In this document: piece after piece, positions 9,625 to 18,643 of the stretch
Layout: every line of letters starts with the position of its first letter
Position numbering within the stretch: the stretch's first letter is position 1
Translations under genes and position numbers: made by a program
From: an uncultured Acidimicrobiaceae bacterium
GTDB lineage: Bacteria; Actinomycetota; Acidimicrobiia; Acidimicrobiales; Poriferisodalaceae
DNA: 36,605 bases
NCBI GenBank assembly: GCA_913020735.1
Contig: CAJWBN010000008.1
Span: 1-36,605, forward strand
Direction: 5' to 3'
The notes under the pieces: model-generated
The model's input: only the letters and a program-made list of their open reading frames with translations
Told to the model about the DNA's origin: nothing
Databases searched by the model: none

Positions 9625-10230
9625 TTATTTCAGTGGCTCTTCATCACCGTTAGCCATCGACATTTTCTCAATTACTCGGTCAAAAAACTCGTCATCCTGC
9701 AGGCCCGGCACCATGAGTTTGTTATCAATGACCCAACTCGGAGTTCCAGTCGCTCCCCATGCATGCGCACGTTCCATCGAAGAAATCACTGCTGGCCACA
9801 ATTCATCATTGGTGACCACTCTTTCGATTAATTCAGGGGGTACATCGAGGTCCCGCGCCAGGGTTGACAAAAATGCAGGGTCTTCGATATCTCGTTCTTC
9901 CACCCATATGGCTGCGAAAAGACGGTCATGATAGGTCTCTATAGCTTCGGGCGAGATATGTTCCACAACCAGAGCTGCTTGGTGTGCTTTCTTAGTTGGC
10001 TGAAACCGACTTGGCGGATTCATGACTACGCCGAGCTCATCAGCAATCGGCCGCAACGCCGAAAACTTTCGCTCATTTGGGCTACCACCAGCGGGAATCT
10101 CAGGGTGAAGTTCGTACGGAAGCCACGAAATATCGACATCCTGCCGCTCATTTAAACGGGCCGCCCGGGCCCGCGCCAGATGACACCAAGGTCAAAGAAA
10201 GTCGGACCAGACGATAATTGGCAGCGCCAT
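9625..10230 (-). CDS. DsbA/FrnE-like thioredoxin-fold selenoprotein with U-P-W-C active site; 201 aa; in-frame TGA 10192..10194
   Basis: The track ORF (9625..10056) lacks the N-terminal thioredoxin motif. Reading from ATG at 10230 gives MALPIIVWSDFL-[TGA]-PWCHLARARAARLNERQDVDISWLPYELHPEIPAGGSPNERKFSALRPIADEL..., placing TGA at the first Cys of the CPWC motif. The cis-Pro region GATGTPSWVI is present. Confidence 0.88.
10148..10194 (-). promoter_or_regulatory. Bacterial SECIS-like element of the DsbA/FrnE-like selenoprotein
   Basis: mRNA sense after TGA: CCTTGGTG-TCAT-CTGGCG-CGGGCC-CGGGC-GGCCCG-TTTAA-ATGA. The upper stem is 6 bp G-C, the apical loop CGGGC starts 25 nt after UGA with G at position 2, and a lower TCAT/ATGA helix lies across an internal loop. 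Confidence 0.75.
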
Positions 10231-10258
10231 ACGCAACGACGGTATACGTTCGCACGGT

Positions 10259-11515
10259 ATGGACTTCGTTATTCCCACTGACATTCAAAAATTAATAGGC
10301 GATCTCGACGGTTTTATTGAAGACGTGATCAAGCCAATCGAAAATGAAGACGACAACATTAGGTTTTTCGACCACCGTCGAGAAGATTCCAGAACCGACT
10401 GGGAACGCGACGGTCTACCAAACGCTGAATGGGAGGCATTGCTCGGTCGGATGCGACGCGAAGCAGACGATGCTGGCTTTTTGAGGTGGCATCTCCCTAA
10501 ACGCTTCGGAGGCCAAGAAGGTACAAACCTCGGTATGGCCATCGTGCGAGAGCATTTGGCTCGACGAGGATTAGGTCTCCACAACGACCTACAAAATGAA
10601 AATTCGATCATCGGTAACTTCCCAACTGTTCTGATGATGGAGAAGTACGGATCGGTACAACAGCAAGAATATTGGATACCCAAGATGCTGGAAGGGACAG
10701 CCCGAATTGGTTTTGGTTTAACTGAACCTCTTCATGGCTCCGATGCAACCTGGATGGAAACCACCGCTGTTCGTGACGGAGACGAGTGGATCATCAGTGG
10801 GGAAAAATACTGGAACACAGGTTTGCACCATGCAACACATGACTACATCTTTGCGAGGACATCAGGCTCCCCCGGGGAAGGCCACGGCATCACTTGCTTT
10901 ATCGTTCCGGTCGACTCTCCAGGATTCAGTGTCGAGGAATTCATGTGGACTTTCAATATGCCAACGGACCACGCTCACGTGCGCCTAAGTGAGGTTCGAG
11001 TGCATAACGACGACATCCTCGGAGAAGAAGGGCGGGGTCTCCAAACAGCGCAATTATTTGTCCATGAGAACCGGATTCGCCAGGCAGCATCATCTGTCGG
11101 CGCTGGACTTCATTGCATCGATCTTGCAGTTGACTATGTGAATAACAGGACAACCTTCGGGAAGCCACTCTCCCAGAATCAAGCAATCCAATTTCCGCTA
11201 GCGGAGTTATACACCGAAGCGGAAATGATTAGGGCGCTGATCTGGAAAACAGCTTGGGAAATGGATGAAGGCGTTGACCATATGGAGATCACGGATCGCG
11301 TCGCCATGTGCAACTACCGCGGAAACCGATTCTGTTGCGATGCCGCTGATCGTGCAATGCAAAGCTGCGGCGGCATCGGATATGGCCGTAAAATGCCTTT
11401 CGAACACATCTACCGACATCATCGGCGCTATCGCATAACAGAGGGCGCTGAGGAGATCCAGATTCGCAAAGTAGCGGGCAAACTGTTCGGCTATGCGGGA
11501 CGCGCTAAAGGTTGA
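10259..11515 (+). CDS. Acyl-CoA dehydrogenase
   Basis: GFGLTEPLHGSDATWMET, GEKYWNTGLHHATH, RITEGAEEIQIRKVAGKLFG. Starts only 28 bp from the divergent selenoprotein gene. Confidence 0.93.
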   Translation: MDFVIPTDIQKLIGDLDGFIEDVIKPIENEDDNIRFFDHRREDSRTDWERDGLPNAEWEALLGRMRREADDAGFLRWHLPKRFGGQEGTNLGMAIVREHLARRGLGLHNDLQNENSIIGNFPTVLMMEKYGSVQQQEYWIPKMLEGTARIGFGLTEPLHGSDATWMETTAVRDGDEWIISGEKYWNTGLHHATHDYIFARTSGSPGEGHGITCFIVPVDSPGFSVEEFMWTFNMPTDHAHVRLSEVRVHNDDILGEEGRGLQTAQLFVHENRIRQAASSVGAGLHCIDLAVDYVNNRTTFGKPLSQNQAIQFPLAELYTEAEMIRALIWKTAWEMDEGVDHMEITDRVAMCNYRGNRFCCDAADRAMQSCGGIGYGRKMPFEHIYRHHRRYRITEGAEEIQIRKVAGKLFGYAGRAKG

Positions 11516-11520
11516 TAGAA

Positions 11521-11538
11521 GCGGCCTGCAACGGCCGC
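11521..11538. terminator. Putative hairpin terminator between convergent genes
   Basis: GCGGCC-TGCAAC-GGCCGC, a perfect 6-bp inverted repeat with 6-nt loop between the stops at 11515(+) and 11549(-). No strong U-tract. Confidence 0.5.
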
Positions 11539-11548
11539 CGGCGTAGCT

Positions 11549-11968
11549 TTAATCGACTCGAGCTGTGGCGTTACCTGTCAACACGAACTTTTCATCTTGG
11601 TTTGTCGTTGAAATAGTCAAATCAACAAGTGTCTGACCATTCTCTTCTCGAACTTCGGCTACCTCCGCTCGCGCTGTCAAAGTGTCGCCTGGCCAAACTT
11701 GGTTAACGAAACGCACGCCGTAGTAGGTAAGGCGTCCATCACCGACATAGTTAGTAACCATTCGCCCGGTCATTCCCATCGTCAGCATCCCATGAGCAAA
11801 CACCGTCGGGTATCCCGCGACCTCTGTAACGAATTTTTCGTCACTGTGCACTGGGTTGTAATCGCCGGAGGCCCCTGCGTATTGCACTATTTGAGTCCGA
11901 GTTAGGTCCTCAACAATCACTTCAGAGTATGAATCGCCGACATTGAGTTCATCTGCTTTTAATCCCAT
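11549..11968 (-). CDS. MaoC-like (R)-hydratase/dehydratase
   Basis: YAGASGDYNPVHSDEKF, FAHGMLTMGMTGR hydratase motif. Confidence 0.9.
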   Translation of the reverse strand: MGLKADELNVGDSYSEVIVEDLTRTQIVQYAGASGDYNPVHSDEKFVTEVAGYPTVFAHGMLTMGMTGRMVTNYVGDGRLTYYGVRFVNQVWPGDTLTARAEVAEVREENGQTLVDLTISTTNQDEKFVLTGNATARVD

Positions 11969-11978
11969 TGCATTTCTC

Positions 11979-12500
11979 CTACTGCTCGATGACTTTTTCT
12001 GTCACAACACCGACACTGCGGGCGGTCACAACAAGCTCGCCATCTTGGTCGCGGTATTCGGTAATACTTTCACTGAATTTCAGCACACCAGCTCTCTTAG
12101 ATTCCTTTTCCCAACTTTCGCCTGGCTTGGTTTCTGCGCTTAGGACATCGCCCGGCTTCAAGTGTCTGTGATAAGTGAAATGCTGCTCGGCATGGAGCCC
12201 TCCGGCTGAGGAACCTGATTTTTCATCATCTGATTTGGAATCATCCTCGTCCTGCTTTTTTGCCAAAGTGCCCGATGCGGTTCCTCCACTACCAAACCAC
12301 TTCTGGCCATCTTTTGGACGCAGGAAATAGTCAGGATCGAACTGTGCGCTTGCTTGAGCAAAAGTAGGGGGAGCGATTATTGACCCCGCCTCTGTGTCGG
12401 CTGCGTGTGACTCGTCTGAGTAGATCGGGTTGCTGTCACCGATTGACCTAGCGAACATCAAGATGTGCGAGGCCTCAACTGGGAACCGTTCAACTGCCAT
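11979..12500 (-). CDS. FAS1-like/MaoC N-terminal hot-dog dehydratase subunit
   Basis: FARSIGDSNPIYSDESHA, APPTFAQASAQFDPDYFLRP, EQHFTYHRHLKPGDVLSAET. Tandem with the other MaoC subunit. Confidence 0.85.
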   Translation of the reverse strand: MAVERFPVEASHILMFARSIGDSNPIYSDESHAADTEAGSIIAPPTFAQASAQFDPDYFLRPKDGQKWFGSGGTASGTLAKKQDEDDSKSDDEKSGSSAGGLHAEQHFTYHRHLKPGDVLSAETKPGESWEKESKRAGVLKFSESITEYRDQDGELVVTARSVGVVTEKVIEQ

Positions 12501-12567
12501 GCTCTCCCCTTTTCTTCAGTAGGACTTACTTGATCATGACATTTTTAGCGGACCTTGTCGCCTCGAT

Positions 12568-13356
12568 CTACTGAAGAGCCGTCAACATCATCTCGCGAAT
12601 CTGGTCGGGGGCTTCAAGCATCATCATGTGACCAATCCCTTCCAAATGCAGTAACTCAACCTCTGAAAACCCGGCAACAAGTTGGGCGGTCGCTTTAGGT
12701 GGAGTCATTTTGTCCTCGCTACCCACGATCACCGTAATGGGACATTTCACTTGTCCAGCAATATCGCCGGCTTCGTAAGAACTACAGGCAAAAAGATCGT
12801 TATAGATCACGCCATCAGCCGCTCGTTCCAGTAGTGCTTGACAACCACTTCGCATCCATAAACCCGGCGTTGGGTTGCCAGCGATGTGAGCCCGTGTTCC
12901 ATGAGCCCAAGCCGTCATCAGTTGTGGTGCGAGAATTTCATTGCGCTCAGCTGCCCCAAGTAAATCTGGGTGAACCGGCATAGCGGCAGCAGCTCCCATT
13001 AAGACCAAGCGTTCCGTTACATCGCCATGACGGGCTGCTGTTTCAAGAGCTATAAGGCATCCCATGGAATGTCCGACAAGTCGAACAGGTCCAAGATCGA
13101 GACTACGAATGAGGCCAGCTAGCCAATCAGCCATCTCATCTATGGTCGACAAAAGCTCTCCGCTCGAATCACCATGTCCCGGCAAATCGACTGCCATCGC
13201 AGAAAAGCCGTGATGCGCAAGATAACGAGTTTGCTGACTCCAAACCGTTCGGTCCATCCCAGCCCCGTGGACCATCAGAACCGGGGGTTGACTGTGATCG
13301 ATTTCGACCCCTCCGGTTGCAAAATTTACCGTTATTCCTTGAAATTCGAGATCCAC
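12568..13356 (-). CDS. Alpha/beta hydrolase
   Basis: VHGAGMDRTVW, VDLPGHGDSSG, LVGHSMGCLIALE, GIGHMMMLEAPDQI. Confidence 0.92.
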   Translation of the reverse strand: MDLEFQGITVNFATGGVEIDHSQPPVLMVHGAGMDRTVWSQQTRYLAHHGFSAMAVDLPGHGDSSGELLSTIDEMADWLAGLIRSLDLGPVRLVGHSMGCLIALETAARHGDVTERLVLMGAAAAMPVHPDLLGAAERNEILAPQLMTAWAHGTRAHIAGNPTPGLWMRSGCQALLERAADGVIYNDLFACSSYEAGDIAGQVKCPITVIVGSEDKMTPPKATAQLVAGFSEVELLHLEGIGHMMMLEAPDQIREMMLTALQ

Positions 13357-13359
13357 AAC

Positions 13360-14655
13360 TTAACCCTTCTGCGAAGCTCTAAGAGCTCTGGCTAGATCGT
13401 TGATTATGTCTTCTGGGTCTTCTAGGCCGACTGATAGACGGATCAAGTCTTCACCTACCCCAGCAGCAGCAAGGTCCTCGGCGCTTAATTGCTGGTGAGT
13501 GGTTGAAGCTGGATGTATGACCAGCGTTTTGGCATCACCAACATTCGCCACATGTGACGCCAGCTGTACGTTTTCGATGAATCTTCGTCCGGCCTCTCTG
13601 CCGCCCGTAATCCCAAATGAGAGGATGGCACCCGCCCCCTTCGGTAGTAACTCCTTAGCGAGTTCATGGTCTGGGTGACTGCTAACAGAGGGGTGACTTA
13701 CCCAAGATACGGCCTCATTTTCTTCAAGGAATTCTATTACCGCTGTGGTGTTCTCAACGTGACGTCTCATTCGCAAAGGTAAGGTCTCCACTCCCTGCAG
13801 GAGGTGAAATGCATTGGCGGGGCTCATGGCGGCACCAAAGTCTCGGAGCCCTTCTGCCCTAGCTCGCATTGAGAGAGCTTGATGTCCGTATTCCTCAGCG
13901 AAGCTGATCCCATGGTATCCGTCGTATGGCTCAGACAAAGTTGGAAACTTGTCGCTAGCAGCCCAATCAAAACGCCCTCCATCGACCACGACGCCACCTA
14001 GAGCTATCCCATGCCCACCAAGGAACTTGGTGACTGAGTGCATCACTATGTCTGCACCTAATTCGATCGGTTTCATAAGGTAAGGGGTGGTGAAGGTGGC
14101 GTCCAACATCAGAGGCAGACCATGTTCATGCGCGATTTCCGCAATTACGGGAACGTTGAGCACTTCAATGCCTGGATTCCCTAAAGTCTCAGCAAACAGA
14201 ACCCTGGTGTCGTCAGTAATAGCTGCTCGCCAAGCATCCGGATCTCGAGGATCCACAAAGGTCGTATTGATGCCAAAGCGCGGCATAGTTAGGTTCAACA
14301 TGTTGTGAGAACCGCCATAAATGTTTCGGCTAGCGACAACGTGATTCCCTGCGCTCATTATCGTCGCGCATGCCAAGTGGAAAGCTGCCATGCCGCTCGC
14401 TGTGAATACTGCCCCAACCCCACCTTCGAGAGCCGCTAGACGCTCTTCCAACACGGCGACAGTGGGATTTGAAATCCGACTATATATATGTCCCGGCTGC
14501 TCAAGGTTGAAAAGTCCCGCCGCCTGTTCCGTGTCGACAAAGCTGTACGACGTGGTCTGGTAGATGGGAACGCCCCGCGAACCAGTAGTGGGATCGGGTT
14601 CCTGACCAGCGTGAAGTGACAGTGTGTCGAATTTCAGATAATCCGGTTCAACCAT
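13360..14655 (-). CDS. O-acetylhomoserine aminocarboxypropyltransferase/sulfhydrylase-like PLP enzyme (Cys/Met metabolism)
   Basis: DTLSLHAGQEPDPTTGSRGVPIYQTTSY, DIVMHSVTKFLGGHG PLP-Lys motif, IRLSVGLEDPEDIINDL. Confidence 0.94.
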   Translation of the reverse strand: MVEPDYLKFDTLSLHAGQEPDPTTGSRGVPIYQTTSYSFVDTEQAAGLFNLEQPGHIYSRISNPTVAVLEERLAALEGGVGAVFTASGMAAFHLACATIMSAGNHVVASRNIYGGSHNMLNLTMPRFGINTTFVDPRDPDAWRAAITDDTRVLFAETLGNPGIEVLNVPVIAEIAHEHGLPLMLDATFTTPYLMKPIELGADIVMHSVTKFLGGHGIALGGVVVDGGRFDWAASDKFPTLSEPYDGYHGISFAEEYGHQALSMRARAEGLRDFGAAMSPANAFHLLQGVETLPLRMRRHVENTTAVIEFLEENEAVSWVSHPSVSSHPDHELAKELLPKGAGAILSFGITGGREAGRRFIENVQLASHVANVGDAKTLVIHPASTTHQQLSAEDLAAAGVGEDLIRLSVGLEDPEDIINDLARALRASQKG

Positions 14656-14809
14656 GCTCTTATCCTTCGTCGTTAGCTAAGGATGCTACGCCCCTATCGG
14701 CGGATCCTCAACGAGGACAGTGAGGCTGGGTGGTTACGTCGTTCGACTTTTTCAACCAGGACATCCATTTGGTTACCCCTCTGTCTTCGGCAGGGCTAGC
14801 GTCACCCTA

Positions 14810-15658
14810 ATGACCCCGTCTAACAGTCTTCACGGTCCGGCAATAGTGACCGGTGCGTCTTCAGGTATCGGTAATGCTGTCTGTAAACGTCTAGCTGCAT
14901 CGGGAAATCCAATAATCAGTATCGATATTGACCCAAAAGGTCCATCAGTGGAAGTCGAAGGGCACTACGTATGTGATCTGGGCGACGAAGGCAGTGTTCT
15001 GCAGTTATTAGCTGACATAGCCAAAGATTTCGACCTATCAACAGCGTCTTCGCTCATCAACGTGGCAGGTGTTCCCGGGACTGAAGCTGCCTCAAAGGTT
15101 CTTGAAGTCAACCTGCTCGTAGTTCGTCGACTTAGCCGCATCATCGCATCCCACTTTTCGTCAGGTAGCACGATCGTAAACGTCGGTTCCATATCGGGAA
15201 ATGGTTGGCAGCAACGCCTTGAGATTTATCAATCCCTACTGGCACTTGACGATCGAGAGGCCCGAGACTGGTGGAGGGACTGGAATAAGTCGGTCAATGT
15301 CGACCCTTACAGCTTTTCCAAAGAAGCTGCGATTGTTTGGAGCATGCTTCATGCTGGCGAGTTGCAAGGAACTGGTATCAGATGCAATGTCGTAAGTCCT
15401 GGCCCCGTCGATACACCTCTCCTGCCGACCTTTCGAGAACAAATTGGAGATGATCGCATCGATTGGGTGGTAAGTCATGCTGGGCGCGCTGCCAATCCTG
15501 ATGAGATTGCGCAAGCAATAGAATGGTTGGCAGTTGGTGCTTCTTCGTGGGTGAATGGCCATCACCTTGTGGTAGATGGCGGTTACACCTCGGGCCTGTT
15601 GTCAGGATGGGTCAATGTCGAGAATGCCCCGACGCCCAAAGTCACTCGCGTCGAATAG
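14810..15658 (+). CDS. SDR oxidoreductase (coniferyl-alcohol dehydrogenase-like)
   Basis: VTGASSGIGNAV, NVGSISGN, Y(S)FSKEA, INGHHLVVDGGYTSG-type C-terminus. Preferred start ATG 14810 (MTPSNSLHGPAIV). Confidence 0.85.
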   Translation: MTPSNSLHGPAIVTGASSGIGNAVCKRLAASGNPIISIDIDPKGPSVEVEGHYVCDLGDEGSVLQLLADIAKDFDLSTASSLINVAGVPGTEAASKVLEVNLLVVRRLSRIIASHFSSGSTIVNVGSISGNGWQQRLEIYQSLLALDDREARDWWRDWNKSVNVDPYSFSKEAAIVWSMLHAGELQGTGIRCNVVSPGPVDTPLLPTFREQIGDDRIDWVVSHAGRAANPDEIAQAIEWLAVGASSWVNGHHLVVDGGYTSGLLSGWVNVENAPTPKVTRVE

Positions 15659-15679
15659 GCCTAAACGGGGTCGATCTGC

Positions 15680-17707
15680 CTAGGTGAACTCAGCTCTGAG
15701 ATCATCAGCGTGTTCATCAAAATAAGGTGCTCGCTGAGGGTGCGGACCAGCGCCTCTAATTAGCTGGCCGACTTGGATCAGTGGCCCCCAGCCTGGTGAA
15801 TCCGCGTGCTCGCAGATCAAATCGTTCGCTGCGGCCAACTCACTTCCAACAAATCCTTTAGTTTCGACGCGGGTAAGCCCTTCGGGTCCGGACCAGAACC
15901 AATTGCCACCGTCTTCAATATAACAATGGTCTTCATCGGGCCCTTTGTAGTCAAAACCGCCTTGGTCAACTTTCGGTCTGCCGGGATAATCGACAAATTC
16001 TGCTGCTTGAGCCGCTGCAGTGGTCTGAGCAAGTGAGGTATAGACAGTTTGCGCCTCACCAGTGCGGGTTCGGTGATACATAGCTGTCACGACACCAAAA
16101 GCCGCGATGATAGGCGTTGCTGCGTCGTGGACCGGGACGGTTAAGAACACAGGTTCACCATCTCCACCCTGCGTGCTCATCATTCCACCTAGCGCTTGCA
16201 AAAGGGGGTCAAAGGCTGGTTGATCAGCGCGCGACTCATCAAATCCGTAGCCGGGACTCTTTACCAATATGAGGTCGTCGCTCACAGATCTAAGGTCATC
16301 CGGCGCACACCCGAGACGTTCAGCCACACCGGGCCGAAAATTCTCGACTACCACATCAGAAGTCGCCACCATTTTGTATAGAAATTCTCGCCCTACTTCC
16401 TCTTTCAGGTCGAGCACTACTCCGCGTTTACCTTGATTCCATCCGTTAAACATGGGGCTGAAGGTTCGGAAGGGATCACCGGAATCCGGCTCAACTTTTA
16501 TGACGTCAGCCCCCAGCATCGCTAGATGGCGAGTAATCACCGGTCCCGCAATAAATGACGCCAGATCAACCGCCCGCACACCATCTAAGGGCGACCCCCC
16601 TTGACCAGAGCCGCCGCCGGGTACGTGTTGCTCTTGCATTACCTCGTCAGTATCAGCGCCTAGTGCTGGTGCCGGGAGAATCTTTGCGGCAGGACATGCA
16701 CCAAGTTGGAGTGGCTGAGTCGGCATGGACAACTGACCCAGTTCTGGATGTTCAATGGTTTCAATAACCGAGTTGCTCTTCGCTAGGTCGGAAAGCAAAA
16801 ACTCTTGTCGAGTCTGAATTGGTTGGCAAGGAACGTCATGAAGGCGAAGCTTCTCTATCCATTCGTCTCGGTTCCGGCTCCGAAAGGCTTCTTCAAGGAT
16901 GGGCGTTACATATGCCAAGGGGTCGGGTTCTATAAGACCCCAAGGTGGGTTTTCCAACGAAGGGTTGTTGAGTAGATCCGAGCGACTGAGTGCTTCCAGC
17001 ATCCCTTTATAAAAACGCAAGGTGCCGCATGCAACAAAAAGCCAAAGGTCATCTGCTGCTTGGAACGGGCGATATACGGGCGCCCTACCCGCTGGACCGA
17101 GAGGGCTTGCCCCATCTCTTTCTTCCGGAGTGCCGGGTGACCAAAAGTCACCAATTTGCATCGCTCCAGATCCAGCCAACTCCGAGACTTCATAAGTTGG
17201 CGCTGAACCGTGAACCTCCCTTGCGTACAAACCAGCAGCTATAGCAAGCGCTCCAAGCATCCCAGCACCGTATGAGGCAAGCGGCAAAACCACGTGCACT
17301 GGTCCTTCGGTCCAACTCACCTGATTCCAGGAGATCCCCGTCGCCGCGGCAACTTGCTCCCAAGAGCCTTGCTGATCAGCTAGAGGCCCACTGGACCCCC
17401 AAGTCGGCATCGAGATAACCACAGATCCGGGGGCGATAGACCGAGCCCGATCGGCTTCTGAGGAACTATCCACCACTATGACATCAGCTGACTGCAATAA
17501 CCGACTGTCATCTTCTAAGACGACGGAACGTTTATTCCTGTTCAACACTTGAAAGCCTGGGTCGCTGCGATAGTGATCGCCAACTGTTGTTTCAGATTTA
17601 ATAACATCTGCGCCTTGATCAGCCATAAAGCGAGTCGCGTAAGGGCCGGCTATTCCTTCGGTTAATTCGACTACCCGGATGCCTTTATAAGCACCAAAGT
17701 TCCCCAC
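15680..17707 (-). CDS. Fused two-domain CaiB/BaiF family CoA-transferase
   Basis: Two tandem CaiB-type N-termini: YKGIRVVELTEGIAGPYATRFMADQGADVIKSE and LDGVRAVDLASFIAGPVITRHLAMLGADVIKVEPDSGDPFR. Confidence 0.92.
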   Translation of the reverse strand: MGNFGAYKGIRVVELTEGIAGPYATRFMADQGADVIKSETTVGDHYRSDPGFQVLNRNKRSVVLEDDSRLLQSADVIVVDSSSEADRARSIAPGSVVISMPTWGSSGPLADQQGSWEQVAAATGISWNQVSWTEGPVHVVLPLASYGAGMLGALAIAAGLYAREVHGSAPTYEVSELAGSGAMQIGDFWSPGTPEERDGASPLGPAGRAPVYRPFQAADDLWLFVACGTLRFYKGMLEALSRSDLLNNPSLENPPWGLIEPDPLAYVTPILEEAFRSRNRDEWIEKLRLHDVPCQPIQTRQEFLLSDLAKSNSVIETIEHPELGQLSMPTQPLQLGACPAAKILPAPALGADTDEVMQEQHVPGGGSGQGGSPLDGVRAVDLASFIAGPVITRHLAMLGADVIKVEPDSGDPFRTFSPMFNGWNQGKRGVVLDLKEEVGREFLYKMVATSDVVVENFRPGVAERLGCAPDDLRSVSDDLILVKSPGYGFDESRADQPAFDPLLQALGGMMSTQGGDGEPVFLTVPVHDAATPIIAAFGVVTAMYHRTRTGEAQTVYTSLAQTTAAAQAAEFVDYPGRPKVDQGGFDYKGPDEDHCYIEDGGNWFWSGPEGLTRVETKGFVGSELAAANDLICEHADSPGWGPLIQVGQLIRGAGPHPQRAPYFDEHADDLRAEFT

Positions 17708-17816
17708 TCACTCCCCCAAGTTCTGCATCAGACTTCGGTGTCTCACGATACTCAACTCTGAGCGAAACAGGCTTAACGGGATGCGCTCTCTTTTGTGAAG
17801 TTCTAAGCTCTTATTT

Positions 17817-18605
17817 ATGACCGATACTGCCGAACCTACTCAAACTATCGACCAGATGATTCCGTCAGCTCCTACTTTCGATTCAATCGAACAAGAAAGA
17901 CAGCACCGCAAGGAGCGTCTTGCTTCGGTTTTTCGTGTTTTCTCCAAGTTCGGTTTCGAGGAAGGTCTAGCTGGGCACGTAACGGCTCGAGATCCTGAAT
18001 TGGAAGACCATTTTTGGGTTAATCCTTTTGGTGTTCCCTTCGGCCATATCAAGGCCTCTGATCTTCTTCTTGTCGACCATGACGGGAACATCGTCGAAGG
18101 TCGCCATCCCTTGAACCAAGCAGCTTTTGCAATCCACAGTCGGGTACACAAAGCTCGCCCAGACGTAATAGCTGCAGCCCATACCCATTCGCTTTATGGC
18201 AAGAGTTGGTCGAGTCTCGGACGCCTACTTGATCCTCTAACTCAAGATTCTTGTGCCTTCTTCGAGGACCATGCACTATTCGACGACTTTACTGGTGTTG
18301 TTTTGGATACTGGTGAAGGGGACCGCATCGGTGAAGCCTTAGGTGACAAGAAGGCAGTAATCCTAAAAAATCATGGTCTTTTAACAGTCGGCCACACTGT
18401 TGACGAGGCCGCCTGGTGGTTCATCACAATGGAACGCACCTGCCAAAGCCAACTTTTGGCAGAAGCTGCTGGCACCCCTATTCCCATACGAGATGAAGTT
18501 GCCAAAACTACTGCCACTCAAGTCGGGAGTCACCTTGCCGGATGGTTTAGCTATCAACCGATTTACGACAAAATCCTCGCTGAAAATCCAGACTTCTTAA
18601 ATTGA
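17817..18605 (+). CDS. Class II aldolase/adducin family protein
   Basis: EEGLAGHVTARDP, AAAHTHSLYGKSWSSLGR, KNHGLLTVGHTVDEAAWWF. Confidence 0.93.
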   Translation: MTDTAEPTQTIDQMIPSAPTFDSIEQERQHRKERLASVFRVFSKFGFEEGLAGHVTARDPELEDHFWVNPFGVPFGHIKASDLLLVDHDGNIVEGRHPLNQAAFAIHSRVHKARPDVIAAAHTHSLYGKSWSSLGRLLDPLTQDSCAFFEDHALFDDFTGVVLDTGEGDRIGEALGDKKAVILKNHGLLTVGHTVDEAAWWFITMERTCQSQLLAEAAGTPIPIRDEVAKTTATQVGSHLAGWFSYQPIYDKILAENPDFLN

Positions 18606-18643
18606 TCGTCGGGGTGAGTTACATCTGCCCTCTGGCGTATGCC

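Noticed and set aside
9928-10155. ORF 9928..10155 (+)
   Set aside because: Antisense to the reconstructed selenoprotein; no recognisable family.
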